Shown here piece after piece: positions 7,628-17,700 of a stretch of 64,000 nt of DNA (position 1 is its first letter; every line of letters begins with the position of its first letter). The translations under genes and the position numbers were made by a program. The stretch is taken from the NCBI RefSeq assembly GCF_016599855.1, contig NZ_CP067041.1, forward strand, positions 2,852,001-2,916,000, written 5' to 3'. Source of the stretch: Bradyrhizobium diazoefficiens. GTDB lineage: Bacteria > Pseudomonadota > Alphaproteobacteria > Rhizobiales > Xanthobacteraceae. The notes beneath the pieces were generated by a model, which was not told where the DNA came from, made no database searches, and saw only the letters and a program-made list of their open reading frames with translations.

Positions 7628-8413
7628 TCATCCTCCCGTGTGAATGAAGGCCGCGGCGACCAGCAGGATGAGAATCTCGCCGACCTGTTCGAATGCGCCA
7701 AGGATGTCTCCGGTCTGCCCGCCGATCTGACGAATGGCGAGCCGCGCCAGGATCAGCCCGGCGAGCGACAACAGCACCAGGCCGACCAACGCCTTGGCCG
7801 GCCCGAGCGCAAGCACAAGCGCGAGCGTGCCAACAGCAAAGGCGGTAGCGACGCTCCGGCCCGGCGGTGATCCCGCGCTCGCCGACAGCCCGTCCGGCCG
7901 CGCCGGTGAGACCAGCGACATGAAGGCGGGCAGGCCCGCGCGGGCCGCGGCATGCGCAGCGCACAGAGCGAGCATCACCATCCAGGGATTGGCGATCACA
8001 GCAAGCGCGCTCCAGCGCAGGCCGAACGACAGGATCAGCGCGCAGACGCCATGGCTGCCGATCCGGCTGTCGCGCATGATCTCGAGCTTGCGCTCGCGCG
8101 TCCGGCCGCCGCCGAGCCCGTCGGCGGTGTCGGCAAGCCCGTCCTCGTGCAGCGCGCCGGTGATGAGCGCGGTTGTAGCGAGCGCGAGCAGGGCAGCCAT
8201 GCCGGGGGCCAGTCCCAGTTTGCGCGCGAGCGCGTAGACCATCGCGCCTGCAAGGCCGACCAGCAATCCTGCGATCGGGAGCGCCCAGGTCGCGCGCGCG
8301 ACGGCGCCTTCGCCGGCAGGCTTCGACGAGCCCACCGGTACGATCGTGACGAACGACGCCGCGATCCTGAGATCGGCGACGACGTCTTTCAGGATATCGG
8401 CGCGCGGCGTCAT
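7628..8413 (-). CDS. cobS: Adenosylcobinamide-GDP ribazoletransferase (cobalamin-5'-phosphate synthase)
   Basis: CobS (CobV in Pseudomonas denitrificans naming) is an inner-membrane enzyme that joins adenosylcobinamide-GDP to alpha-ribazole or its phosphate. The protein has 261 residues from MTPRADILKD. It shows the cytoplasmic signature HEDGLADTADGLGGG (about residues 85-100) with acidic metal ligands, then RDSRIGSHGVCALIL. Five or more hydrophobic segments follow. The ATG at 8413 overlaps the cobU stop (ATGA, 8410-8413). Longer upstream frames are shadows of cobU. Confidence 0.96.
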   Translation of the reverse strand: MTPRADILKDVVADLRIAASFVTIVPVGSSKPAGEGAVARATWALPIAGLLVGLAGAMVYALARKLGLAPGMAALLALATTALITGALHEDGLADTADGLGGGRTRERKLEIMRDSRIGSHGVCALILSFGLRWSALAVIANPWMVMLALCAAHAAARAGLPAFMSLVSPARPDGLSASAGSPPGRSVATAFAVGTLALVLALGPAKALVGLVLLSLAGLILARLAIRQIGGQTGDILGAFEQVGEILILLVAAAFIHTGG

Positions 8414-8913
8414 TTCACTTTCATCGGCAGGCCGGCGACGACGAACTCGACCTCGTCGGCGACATCGGCGATCATCTGGTTCATGATCCCGGCGGCGTCG
8501 CGGAAGCTGCGCGCCAATGCGTTGTCGGGGACGATGCCGAGGCCGACCTCGTTGGTGACGAAGACGACCGGGCTCTTGAGATGGGGCAGGGTGGCGGCAA
8601 GCGCGTTCACCTCGTGCTCCCAGTCGCGCTCGGCACGCATCAGGTTGGAGAGCCACAATGTCAGGCAGTCGACGAGCCGTGCGCCGCCGCCGTCGGTTGC
8701 GACCAGCGCGGGCGCGAGATCGAGCGGCACCTCGCGCTCGATCCAGCCGGTTCCGCGCCGCGCACGATGCCTGGCGATGCGCGCGTCCATTTCCGCATCG
8801 AGCGCCTCGGCCGTCGCGACATAGACGGGCTGTCCGGGAAAGGCGCGCGTGCGCATTTCCGCACGCTTGCTCTTGCCCGATCGCGCTCCGCCCGTGATTA
8901 AGATGACGGCCAT
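8410..8913 (-). CDS. cobU: Bifunctional adenosylcobinamide kinase / adenosylcobinamide-phosphate guanylyltransferase
   Basis: This 167-residue enzyme (CobP in P. denitrificans naming) phosphorylates adenosylcobinamide and then adds GMP. The P-loop GGARSGKS lies at about residues 7-14, with KRAE after it. The guanylylated His is expected in the IARHRARRG segment (near residue 50). The C-terminal VFVTNEVGLGIVP motif is typical of the family. It is the first gene of cobU-cobS-bluB and diverges from cbiB across a 120-bp gap. No cobalamin riboswitch was seen in that gap, so this operon may not be directly B12-regulated at the RNA level. Confidence 0.96.
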   Translation of the reverse strand: MAVILITGGARSGKSKRAEMRTRAFPGQPVYVATAEALDAEMDARIARHRARRGTGWIEREVPLDLAPALVATDGGGARLVDCLTLWLSNLMRAERDWEHEVNALAATLPHLKSPVVFVTNEVGLGIVPDNALARSFRDAAGIMNQMIADVADEVEFVVAGLPMKVK

Positions 8914-9033
8914 GGAGGTCTCCTGTGGGCCTGACTAATCACCAATCGCGGCCAAAGACAAAGCCGAAATCAGGGGGCGGGGGCTTGCGCTCGTCCCTCG
9001 CTTTGCGCAACAGGGGCGGCACAGGAGGCCGGT

Positions 9034-9975
9034 GTGGATTTTGCGGGCGCGATGATGGTGGCGATGGCGGTGGATGCCTTGCTGGGGTGGCCGGCAAGGC
9101 TGTTCGTGTGGGTCGGCCACCCCGTGACCTGGCTAGGTCGGCTGATCGCTACCATCGATGCCGCCTGCAATCGCGAGTCTGACCCGCCGGCGCTGCGGCG
9201 CGCCGCCGGCGTCGCCGGAGCGCTTCTGGTGATTGTGATCGCGGTTGCGCTCGGTTGGTTGCTTCAGTCGTTGCTGCCCGCCGGTTGGATGCAGATCGCA
9301 CTGGTCGGCATCCTGGCTTGGCCGCTGGTGGCGCTCCGCTCGCTGCATGACCATGTCGCCGCCGTCGCCAATCCTCTGCTGAGCGGTAACATTGCGGCTG
9401 CACGCGAGGCGGTCTCGCGCATCGTCGGCCGCGATCCCGCTGCGCTCGATGAGGCCGGGATCGCGCGTGCCGCGATCGAGAGCCTTGCGGAGAACGCGTC
9501 CGACGGCATCGTGGCGCCGGTGTTCTGGGGCGCGCTGTTCGGTCTGCCCGGCATCTTGGGTTACAAGGCGATCAACACGCTGGACTCCATGATCGGCCAT
9601 CGCAGCGAACGGCATGAAGCCTTCGGCTGGGCCGCCGCGCGCATCGACGATGTCGCAAACTTTGTTCCGGCACGCCTGACCGGATTTTTGTTCGTGCTGC
9701 TCGCGCCACGACGATCGGAGGCGCTCTCGTGCATGACGCGCGATGCGCGCCGCCATCGCTCACCCAATGCTGGCTGGCCGGAAGCGGCGATGGCTGGCGC
9801 GCTCGGCGTGCGGCTCAGCGGCCCCCGCATCTATCACGGCAGCATCGCCAAGGAATCATGGCTCAACGAAGGGGCGCGCGATCCGCTCGCCGCGGACATT
9901 GTTGAGGGACTGACGCTCTACCGCCGCGCCATGCTACTGTTCGCAGGTGTGCTTGCGATCCTGGCCTTCGCGTGA
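9034..9975 (+). CDS. cbiB: Adenosylcobinamide-phosphate synthase CbiB (CobD of P. denitrificans)
   Basis: This 313-residue membrane enzyme attaches aminopropanol, or its phosphate, to adenosylcobyric acid. Family marks are GHPVTWLGRLI near residue 28, SLAENASDGIVAPVFWGALFG around 150-170 and NTLDSMIGHRSERHEAFGWAAAR around 185-205. Four or five hydrophobic segments are present, including one at the C-terminus. The start codon is GTG at 9034, supported by AGGAGG five bases upstream (9023-9028). It overlaps the next gene by four bases (GTGA). The two form the aminopropanol-arm pair. Confidence 0.95.
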   Translation: MDFAGAMMVAMAVDALLGWPARLFVWVGHPVTWLGRLIATIDAACNRESDPPALRRAAGVAGALLVIVIAVALGWLLQSLLPAGWMQIALVGILAWPLVALRSLHDHVAAVANPLLSGNIAAAREAVSRIVGRDPAALDEAGIARAAIESLAENASDGIVAPVFWGALFGLPGILGYKAINTLDSMIGHRSERHEAFGWAAARIDDVANFVPARLTGFLFVLLAPRRSEALSCMTRDARRHRSPNAGWPEAAMAGALGVRLSGPRIYHGSIAKESWLNEGARDPLAADIVEGLTLYRRAMLLFAGVLAILAFA

Positions 9976-10952
9976 AAGAACAGGGCATGCGCGAGCACGG
10001 TGGAAATCTCGATCTGGCCCGACAGCGTTTTGGCGGGCACGCGGAGGACTGGATCGATCTGTCGACCGGAATCAACCGGCTGCCTTACCCGCTGGGCGAG
10101 ATCGACGCGCATCATTGGCAGGCATTGCCGTCCCGGTCCGAGATCGAAGCCTTGCACCAAGCGGCCCGTCACGCTTATGCGACAAGCGCACCGATCGTCG
10201 CAATGGGCGGTGCGCAAGCCGCCATTCAACTGCTGCCGCAGCTTGCGCCGCGCGGGCGAGCGCGCATCCTCGCGCCGACCTACAACGAATATGCTCCCGT
10301 TCTGTCGGCCGCAGGATGGGAGGTGGAGGAGGTCGGGGCGCTCGATGCGCTGGCAGGCGCGAACCTTGCCATCATCGTCAATCCCAACAATCCGGACGGC
10401 CGCCGTTACTCGTCGAAGGATTTGCTCGCGCTGTTGCCGCGCGTCGGTCGTCTCGTCATCGACGAGAGTTTTGTTGATGCCGTGCCCGAGCTCTCGCTCG
10501 CTTCGGGAGCGGGGCGGCCGGGGCTGCTGATCCTGCGCTCGTTCGGAAAGTTTTATGGTCTTGCCGGACTGCGGCTTGGGTTTGCGATCGGCCATGCGGA
10601 TGATATCGCCAGGCTCGCAGCGGCATCAGGTCCGTGGCCGATATCGGGCGCAGCAATCGCGATCGGCTGCCGCGCCCTGCGCGATGATGCCTGGACCAAG
10701 GCGACGTCGGCGCGGCTCGCCCGGGACTGCGTTCGCCTCGACGAGATGGTGCAGTCGCAAGGCTGGCGGCTCATCGGCGGTGCACCGCTGTTTCGTCTCT
10801 ACGAGACGCCTGATGCGCTTGCCGCGCAGGCGACGCTGGCGCGCGGTGAAATCTGGTCGCGCATCTTCGCGCAAAATCCGACATGGCTGCGTCTCGGGCT
10901 TCCGGGCGCTGAGACCGAATGGTCGCGCCTTGCCAAGGCGCTAGCGCGCTAG
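9972..10952 (+). CDS. cobD: L-threonine-O-3-phosphate decarboxylase (CobC of P. denitrificans)
   Basis: This PLP enzyme of the aminotransferase class I/II fold makes (R)-1-amino-2-propanol phosphate for CbiB. It has 326 residues from GTG 9972; an ATG at 9987 gives 321. Seen in sequence are [13 protein letters not shown] near the N-terminus, [12 protein letters not shown] near residue 140, IDESFVDA near 165 and the PLP-lysine region [17 protein letters not shown] near 190. The first start overlaps the cbiB stop as GTGA. The 3' end overlaps the convergent cobQ tail by 12 bases. Confidence 0.93.
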   Translation: MKEQGMREHGGNLDLARQRFGGHAEDWIDLSTGINRLPYPLGEIDAHHWQALPSRSEIEALHQAARHAYATSAPIVAMGGAQAAIQLLPQLAPRGRARILAPTYNEYAPVLSAAGWEVEEVGALDALAGANLAIIVNPNNPDGRRYSSKDLLALLPRVGRLVIDESFVDAVPELSLASGAGRPGLLILRSFGKFYGLAGLRLGFAIGHADDIARLAAASGPWPISGAAIAIGCRALRDDAWTKATSARLARDCVRLDEMVQSQGWRLIGGAPLFRLYETPDALAAQATLARGEIWSRIFAQNPTWLRLGLPGAETEWSRLAKALAR

Positions 10953-12389
10953 CGCGAGCAGGCCTTCGACGTCGAGATGCTTTTCGATGTGTTCGGCAAG
11001 CGCATCAAGCGCGCTGTCGACCCTCGCGTGATAGGGCTCGCTGCCGGCAGGAATATCCAGCTTCGCGAGATATGCCCTGCGGAAATCGTCCGACGTGAAC
11101 AGGCCATGCAAATAGCTGCCCTGCACGCGCCCATCGCTGGAGATCGCGCCTTCCGGCTCGCCGTTCAGCCTCGCGAACGGCCGCGCGCGGTCGGGCCCAT
11201 CAGTTCGGCCGATGTGGATTTCGTACGCCTCGATCGGTTGATCCGTCGCCGCATGCACGGCCGTAACACGGGTCAGCGTCTTCTGCGGGCTCATCACCGT
11301 CGTCACATCCAGCAGCCCGAGGCCCGGCGTGTCGCCCGCGAGTCCTTCGATGCCATCCGGGTCCGCAACGCTGTGCCCGAGCATCTGATAGCCGCCGCAG
11401 AGGCCGAGCACATGGCCGCCCCTGCGGTGATGCGCGAAGAGATCGATGTCCCAGCCCTGCGCGCGCAGGAAGGCGAGGTCGCCGCGGGTGGATTTTGACC
11501 CGGGGATGATGACGAGCCTGACATCGCCTGGGATCGCTTCGCCCGGACGCACCATCACGAGATCCACACCTGGCTCGAGCTTGAGGGGATCGAGATCATC
11601 GAAATTGGCGATCCGAGATAGTGCGAGGCATGCAATCTTGCACTGGCCCGGCTTGCGCGCGTCGTTGAGGCCCAGTGCGTCCTCGGCCGGCAGCTCGCCG
11701 GCCCGCGCGAACCAGGGCAACACGCCGAGTCCGCGCCATGCGGTCTTCTGTTCGATCAGCTTGTAGCCGTCGTCGAACAGCGTGGGATCGCCGCGGAACT
11801 TGTTGATGACGAAACCCTGGATCATCGCGGCATCATCGGGGTCGATCACCGTCTTGATGCCGACAAGCTGGGCGATGACGCCGCCGCGGTCGATGTCGCC
11901 GACCAGCACCACAGGCACATCGGCCTTGCGCGCAAAGCCCATATTGGCGATGTCGGCCTTGCGCAAGTTCACCTCGGCCGGGCTGCCCGCGCCTTCCACC
12001 AGCACGAGATCGGCGCGCGCCTTCAGCCGCTCAAAACTCTCCAGCACCGCGCCCATCAGCTGTGGCTTCATCGCAGCGTACTCACGCGCACGCGCAGTCG
12101 CGATGCGTCTGCCGTGTACTACGATCTGTGCGCCGACGTCTGTCTCGGGCTTGAGTAGCACCGGGTTCATGTCGGTGTGCGGCTCGACGCCGGCGGCGAG
12201 CGCCTGAAGCGCCTGGGCGCGGCCGATCTCGCCGCCGTCGACGGTGACGGCGGCGTTGTTCGACATGTTCTGTGGCTTGAACGGGAGCAGGCGCAGGCCG
12301 CGCCGGGTGAAGGCGCGCGCGAGCCCGGCGACGATGAGCGACTTGCCCACGTCCGAGCCGGCTCCCTGGATCATCAACGCGCGCGCCAT
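10941..12389 (-). CDS. cobQ: Cobyric acid synthase CobQ
   Basis: This 482-residue glutamine-dependent amidotransferase amidates the b, d, e and g side chains of adenosylcobyrinic acid a,c-diamide. The N-terminal half is a dethiobiotin-synthetase-like ATP domain ([20 protein letters not shown], residues 5-24; KPQNMSNN near 40). The C-terminal half is a class I glutaminase domain with nucleophile Cys in [11 protein letters not shown] (about residue 335) and the His of GSYLHGLF (about 425). It lies six bases after cobO, so the two form a minus-strand pair. Confidence 0.97.
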   Translation of the reverse strand: MARALMIQGAGSDVGKSLIVAGLARAFTRRGLRLLPFKPQNMSNNAAVTVDGGEIGRAQALQALAAGVEPHTDMNPVLLKPETDVGAQIVVHGRRIATARAREYAAMKPQLMGAVLESFERLKARADLVLVEGAGSPAEVNLRKADIANMGFARKADVPVVLVGDIDRGGVIAQLVGIKTVIDPDDAAMIQGFVINKFRGDPTLFDDGYKLIEQKTAWRGLGVLPWFARAGELPAEDALGLNDARKPGQCKIACLALSRIANFDDLDPLKLEPGVDLVMVRPGEAIPGDVRLVIIPGSKSTRGDLAFLRAQGWDIDLFAHHRRGGHVLGLCGGYQMLGHSVADPDGIEGLAGDTPGLGLLDVTTVMSPQKTLTRVTAVHAATDQPIEAYEIHIGRTDGPDRARPFARLNGEPEGAISSDGRVQGSYLHGLFTSDDFRRAYLAKLDIPAGSEPYHARVDSALDALAEHIEKHLDVEGLLALAR

Positions 12390-12395
12390 CGTGCT

Positions 12396-13034
12396 TCAGA
12401 ACTCGACGCCGGCCTGCGCCTTGATGCCGGAGCGGAACGGATGCTTCACAAGCGTCATCTCGGTCACGAGATCGGCGATCTCGATCAACTCGTCCTTGGC
12501 GTTGCGGCCGGTGAGCACGACATGCGTCATCGGCGGCTTCGAGGTCTTCAGGAAGTCGACGACCTCAGTGATGTCGAGATAATCGTAACGCAGCGCGATG
12601 TTGATCTCGTCGAGCACGACCATGCGCAGACTGGAATCGCGAATCAGCTCCTTCGCCTTCTCCCAGCCGGCGCGCGCGGCCGCGATGTCGCGGGCGCGGT
12701 CCTGCGTCTCCCAGGTGAAGCCTTCGCCCATCGCGTGGAACTGGCAGAGCTCGCCGAAATGGCCGGTGAGCAGGCGCCGCTCGCCGGTGTCCCAGGCGCC
12801 CTTGATGAACTGCACGATCGCGCAGGGGAGGCCGTGCGCGATGCAGCGCACGATCATGCCGAAGGCGGAGGAGGACTTGCCCTTGCCGGCGCCGGTGTGG
12901 ACGATGATGAGGCCCTTTTCGCCGCTCTTGGTCGCCATGATCTTGTCGCGGGCAACCTTGATCTTTGCCATCTTCGCGGCGTGTCGAGCGTCGGTGTCCT
13001 CGACGGTTTTTGTATCCGGTTCAGGCGTCATCAT
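12396..13034 (-). CDS. cobO: Cob(I)yrinic acid a,c-diamide adenosyltransferase CobO
   Basis: This 212-residue CobA/CobO/BtuR-type adenosyltransferase transfers adenosyl from ATP to reduced corrinoid. The P-loop is HTGAGKGKSSSAFG at about residues 46-59, followed by VQFIKGAWDTGERRLL. FTWETQDRARDI near 110 and VLDEINIALRYDYLD near 140 are further family blocks. The first of two tandem ATGs (13034, 13031) is chosen, with AAGGA about seven bases upstream. Long extensions of this frame are spurious read-through of the divergent riboswitch region. The gene begins only about 50 bp from the plus-strand riboswitch and has no riboswitch of its own. Confidence 0.95.
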   Translation of the reverse strand: MMTPEPDTKTVEDTDARHAAKMAKIKVARDKIMATKSGEKGLIIVHTGAGKGKSSSAFGMIVRCIAHGLPCAIVQFIKGAWDTGERRLLTGHFGELCQFHAMGEGFTWETQDRARDIAAARAGWEKAKELIRDSSLRMVVLDEINIALRYDYLDITEVVDFLKTSKPPMTHVVLTGRNAKDELIEIADLVTEMTLVKHPFRSGIKAQAGVEF

Positions 13035-13085
13035 ACCCGGTCCTTCGGCTTGACAAGAGGCGGCCGGGGGCAAATGGTGGCCCGG

Positions 13086-13275
13086 CGTTGGTTCCTGTCC
13101 TATGACAGGCGAAGAGGGAATGCGATAGGGTCCGAATCGGCAAGATTTGGGTCCGAAATGCAGCCGCCCCCGCGACCGTGACCGGAGAGATGCCCAAAGC
13201 CACTGATCCCCTGGGGATCGGGAAGGCGGGGATCGAAGGGGAAACCCTGCTCCGCAAGCCGGGAGACCTGCCAGC
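13086..13275 (+). promoter_or_regulatory. Cobalamin riboswitch controlling the main cob operon
   Basis: The conserved adenosylcobalamin aptamer elements occur in order: GTTGGTTCCTG (from 13088), AAGAGGGAATGCGA (about 13112), GCAGCCGCCCCCGCGACCGTGA (from about 13160), GCCACTG with a hairpin and GGGAAGGC (13199-13227), and the B12 box AGCCGGGAGACCTGCC (13257-13272). It precedes DUF1636-cobW-cobN and the rest of the operon. A TTGACA at 13050-13055 may be its -35, but the matching -10 is weak. Confidence 0.95.
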
Positions 13276-13351
13276 GCGGACGATTTTTGGACCGGCGGAC
13301 GGGGTGTTCCGCGACGGGGAAACGGGCTTTCGCAAGAACGGTCCGTGCACC

Positions 13352-13387
13352 TCATCGCCTCCCGCCGTTACTTGGAAGAGGCGATGA
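13352..13387 (+). promoter_or_regulatory. Expression-platform hairpin sequestering the first start codon of the cob operon
   Basis: TCATCGCCTC (13352-13361) is perfectly complementary to GAGGCGATGA (13378-13387), separated by a 16-nt loop. The right arm contains the ATG at 13384 and part of the Shine-Dalgarno sequence GGAAGAGG. Closing this stem would block initiation, so the riboswitch probably acts on translation. No U-rich terminator follows. Confidence 0.7.
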
Positions 13388-13758
13388 CCGTCACACTTCA
13401 CGTCTGCATCACCTGTCGTGCCGGCCAGACGCTTGGCGAGGGCGAGACGACCCCGGGCAAGCGCCTGCATGTTGCGATCCTCGAGGCCGGCGTGCCCGAG
13501 GGCGTCAGCGTAGTTCCCGTCGAATGCCTCTCTGCATGCAGCCAGGGCTGCTCGGTCGCGCTCAGCGCGCCCGGCCGCTGGTGCTATGTCTATGGCCGCC
13601 TCTCGGACGCCCACGCGCAGGACGTGGTCACCGGCGCCGCCGCCTACGCCGCCGCGCCCGACGGCCTCGTGCCCTGGCGCAGCCGGCCGGAAATCTTCCG
13701 CAAGCAGTCGCTTGCCCGCATTCCTCCCATCGCCATCGTGCCAGAGGCCGCTGAATGA
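13384..13758 (+). CDS. DUF1636 family metal-binding protein, first gene of the B12-regulated operon
   Basis: This 124-residue protein resembles thioredoxin-like [2Fe-2S] ferredoxins of the DUF1636 family. Cys8, Cys11, Cys48, Cys52 and Cys56 (CITC and CLSACSQGC) could bind a cluster or metal. The family is often encoded beside CobW in alphaproteobacteria, but its biochemical role is not established. A cobalt-handling or electron-transfer part is inferred from position. The start at 13384 is preferred over an upstream ATG at 13345 because of GGAAGAGG and family length. Its stop overlaps cobW (ATGA). Confidence 0.85.
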   Translation: MTVTLHVCITCRAGQTLGEGETTPGKRLHVAILEAGVPEGVSVVPVECLSACSQGCSVALSAPGRWCYVYGRLSDAHAQDVVTGAAAYAAAPDGLVPWRSRPEIFRKQSLARIPPIAIVPEAAE

Positions 13759-14789
13759 ATTCGCTCGCAAAAGTCCCTGTTACGGTGGTCACAGGCTTCC
13801 TTGGCTCCGGCAAGACGACGCTGATCCAGCATCTGCTCGCCAACCCCAACGGTAAGAAGCTCGCCGTGCTCGTCAACGAGTTCGGCAGCGAAGGCGTCGA
13901 TGGCGAAATTCTGAAGTCGTGCGCCGACGCGAATTGCCCGGAAGAGAACATCGTCGAGCTCGCCAATGGCTGCATCTGCTGCACCATCGCCGACGATTTC
14001 ATTCCGACCATGGAGAAGTTGCTGGCGCGCCCGGTGCGGCCCGATCACATCCTGATCGAAACCTCGGGCCTGGCGCTCCCAAAACCGCTGCTTAGGGCGT
14101 TCGACTGGCCGGAGATCCGCTCGCGCATCACGGTCGATGGCGTGATTGCGCTTGCCGATGCCGAGGCCGTCGCCGCCGGACGGTTCGCGCCGGACCCGCA
14201 TGCGGTCGAAGCGCAGCGCGCAGCCGACGAGAATTTGGATCACGAGACGCCGCTGTCGGAAGTGTTCGAGGACCAGATCGCCTGCGCCGACATCGTGCTG
14301 CTGACCAAGGCTGATCTCGCCGGCGCGGCCGGCATCGACGCCGCCAAGGCCGTGATCACCGCCGAGATGCCGCGCCGTGTGCCGATGCTGCCCATCACTG
14401 ACGGCGCGATCGATGCACGCGTTATCCTCGGTCTCGGCGCTGCCGCCGAGAACGATCTCGCCGCGCGTCCCTCGCATCATGACGGTGAGGAGGAGCACGA
14501 GCATGATGACTTCGCCTCCGTCGTGATTGATCTCCCTGAGGTGACTGACATCGATGCGCTGGTCGCTTCCGTCCAGAAGCTGGCGCGCGAGCAGAACGTG
14601 CTGCGCGTCAAGGGCTATATCGCGGTGGCGGGCAAGCCGATGCGGCTGTTGCTGCAAGCGGTCGGTGAGCGCGTGCGCCACCAGTTCGACAAGCCCTGGG
14701 GTGCAGGTCTCAGGCAATCGAAGCTCGTCGTCATCGGCGAGCACGGTGACATCGATGAGGTCGCGATAAGAGCGGGATTGGCAGCCTGA
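13755..14789 (+). CDS. cobW: Cobalamin biosynthesis GTPase CobW
   Basis: This 344-residue COG0523 G3E GTPase is a metallochaperone thought to deliver cobalt to the CobNST chelatase. Walker A is GFLGSGKTT at residues 14-22. The metal-site motif C73-I-C-C76 (ANGCICCTI) is intact. VLLTKADL near 180 supplies guanine specificity. A His- and Glu-rich stretch HHDGEEEHEHDD near residue 240 is an additional likely metal-binding loop, and the CobW C-terminal domain follows. It is coupled by 4-base and 1-base overlaps to DUF1636 upstream and cobN downstream. Confidence 0.96.
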   Translation: MNSLAKVPVTVVTGFLGSGKTTLIQHLLANPNGKKLAVLVNEFGSEGVDGEILKSCADANCPEENIVELANGCICCTIADDFIPTMEKLLARPVRPDHILIETSGLALPKPLLRAFDWPEIRSRITVDGVIALADAEAVAAGRFAPDPHAVEAQRAADENLDHETPLSEVFEDQIACADIVLLTKADLAGAAGIDAAKAVITAEMPRRVPMLPITDGAIDARVILGLGAAAENDLAARPSHHDGEEEHEHDDFASVVIDLPEVTDIDALVASVQKLAREQNVLRVKGYIAVAGKPMRLLLQAVGERVRHQFDKPWGAGLRQSKLVVIGEHGDIDEVAIRAGLAA

Positions 14790-17700
14790 TGCACGTCGTC
14801 TTCCGCGAGAGCCGCGGTCTCGACGAGACCGCGACGCCACGAGACATCGGCCATGATCCGGCCGATCTCGTGGTGCTCTCGTACTCGGACTCCGATCTCG
14901 CGGCGTTCGCCGCGGGCTGGCGGCGTGGCCGCGACAGCCTGCCGTCGCTGCGGCTCGCCCATCTCGCGGAGCTCCGTCATCCGCTGTCGGTCGACACCTA
15001 TGTTGAGCGCACGCTGTCGCAGGCGCGCGGCATTCTGGTGCGCCTGATCGGCGGCGAGTCTTATTGGTCGTATGGGCTCGCGGCGCTTCGACAGCTCGCG
15101 AAGGACCGCAACATCGTGCTCGCCGTGCTGCCGGCCGACGGCCGTGACGACACGCGGCTGGACGCGTACTCGAGCTTGCCGGTCTCGACGCTGCGCCGGC
15201 TCAAGGTGCTCTGCGACACCGGCGGCCCGGTCGCGGCGCAGGCCGCTATCGCGCAGCTTGCGCTGGCCTCTGGCCTCTATGCCGGCCCGGTCGCCGGCGA
15301 CATGACCGTGCCCGAGATGGGGTTTTACGATCCCGCACGCGGCGTGATTGCGGCGTCGACTGGCGGTGACGGGAAGCCGCGCGCGTTGGTGACCTTCTAT
15401 CGCTCCTACCTTACGGCCGCCGACACCGGCCCGGTCGATGCCTTGATCGCCGCGCTGCGCGAACAGGGGTTTGACGCGTATGGCGTGTTCGTCGCCTCAT
15501 TGAAGGCGCCCGGCGTTGCGGACTGGTTGCGGGATTATCTTGCGAAGAATCCGCCGGCCGCGATCGTCAATGCGACGGCGTTCTCGGCGATGGGCGAGGA
15601 CGGCACGACGCCGTTCGATGCGGCGGCATGTCCCGTCTTCCAGGTCGCGCTCTCATCGGCGCGGCGCGAGGATTGGGCGGAGGCGCTGCGCGGCCTCTCG
15701 CCAGGCGATCTCGCGATGCATGTGGTGCTGCCCGAGGTTGATGGCCGTCTGTTCACGGGCGTCGTGAGTTTCAAATCGGCCGCGGTGCGCGATCCAGATC
15801 TGCAGTTTTCCCATCTGGCCCACAAGCCCGATGAAGAGCGCGTGAAGGCCGTCGCCGCGCGAGTCGCGGCCTGGCGGCGGCTCGCGGAAGTACCTGCCGC
15901 CGAAAAGCAGCTGGCGATTGTGCTGTCGAACTATCCGGGCCGTCCGCACCAGACCGCGCATGCGGTTGGTCTCGATGCGCTCGCCTCAGTCGAGGCCTTG
16001 CTATCCGACCTAGCGGAGGCCGGTTACGATATCGTACCGGTCCATGCGCTCGGCGAGACGCTGCTGAACCGGCATCTGACCTGGAGCCTCGCCAATTACC
16101 GCGCGGCGCTGGCGCGCCTGCCACAAGCCTTGCAGGATGATCTCGCGCAAGCCTGGGGCGCGCCGGAGAGCGATCCGAGCTGCCGTGATGGTGCGTTCCA
16201 TTTCGCCGCGATCCCTTGCGGCCAATCGATCATCGCGGTTCAGCCCGAGCGCGGCGATGCCACCACGCGCGATTCCGACTATCACGATCTCGCCCGCACG
16301 CCGCGCCATGCCTATGTCGCGTTCTATCTCTGGCTCCGCGCGCAGGGGATCGATGCCGTCGTGCACATGGGCGCACATGGCACGCTGGAATGGCTGCCAG
16401 GAAAATCCGTGGCGCTGTCCTCGCACTGCTGGCCGGACGCACTGGTCGGCGACATGCCCGTCATCTATCCCTTTATCGTCAACGACCCCGGCGAGGCGGC
16501 GCAGGCCAAGCGGCGCATCGGTGCGGTCACTATCGGCCATCTGCCGCCGCCGCTCGAACAATCTGCCGTGCCGGAAGGCCTGCGTCGGCTCGAACGCCTG
16601 CTCGACGAATATTCGACCGCCGATGGTCTCGATCCCGCCCGCCGCCAGCGCCTGATCGCCGCGATCCGCGACGAGGCGCGCGCGGCAGGCCTCGACGACG
16701 ATCTCGGCCTCGACGCATCGGCTGCACCAGCCGAGGCCATTCCGCGCATCGACCGCTTTGTCTGCGATCTCAAGGAGAGCCAGTTCGGCGACGGCCTGCA
16801 CGTGTTCGGTCGCGGCGCCTGTGGCGAGGCGGAGCGCGATGCACTGCGCGTCGCGCTTGCGGGGCAGCGCGTTGCACCGGGGCCATCGGGCTCGCCGTAT
16901 CGCGGGCGGCAGGATGTGCTGCCCACGGGACGCAATCTCTTTGCCGTCGATCCACGGGCGGTGCCGACGCCGTCGGCGCATGCGCAAGGGATCAAGCTCG
17001 CGGAAGAGCTGCTGCGCCGCCATTTGCAGGATCACGGCGATTGGCCCAAGGGCCTCGTGGTCGATCTCTGGGGCTCGGCAACGATGCGGACCGCTGGCGA
17101 GGAGTTTGCGATGGCGCTGCATCTGGCCGGACTTGCTCCGCGCTGGGACCACGCCTCCGGCCGCGTCACCGGCTATGACATCATCGCGCCGGCCGAGCTC
17201 GGCCGGCCTCGCATCGACGTCACGCTGCGGGTATCAGGCCTGTTCCGAGATGTCTTCTCAGGTCTGGCGCAATTGTTCGAAGCCGCCACTGAAGCGCTCG
17301 CCTCGCGCGAAGAGGAGGGCGAGGAGAATCCGTATCGTCACCGCGCCTCCCGCGTGTTCGCGCCGCGCCCCGGACAATACGGTGTCGGTCTCTCGGCGAT
17401 CCCCGATGCTTTCACGCCGGAGACCCGCGATGCGGCCGGCGAAGCCTGGCTGTCGGCCTCGTCCTGGGCGCTTGCTGCCGATGGCGAGGCTAGGCACGAT
17501 CGTGCCGGCATCGAACAGCGGCTCGCGTCCGCCGACGCTTTTGTTCACGTCCAGGATCTGCCGGAAACCGACCTTCTGCTCGCTGCCGACTACGCAGCGC
17601 ATGAAGCAGGTGTTGCCGCGGCAGCCGCACATCTCGGCGCCGCAGGGCCATCGCTCTATCACCTCGATACAACCCGCCCCGAGCGGCCACATGCGCGTAC

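Noticed and set aside
8914..9033. Possible cobalamin riboswitch between cobU and cbiB
   Set aside because: The gap is only 120 bases and lacks the B12 box and the conserved CCCCGC core on both strands.
12177..13181. 334-codon plus-strand frame opposite cobQ/cobO
   Set aside because: It is antisense to cobO and would run into the riboswitch. It shows no recognisable protein features.
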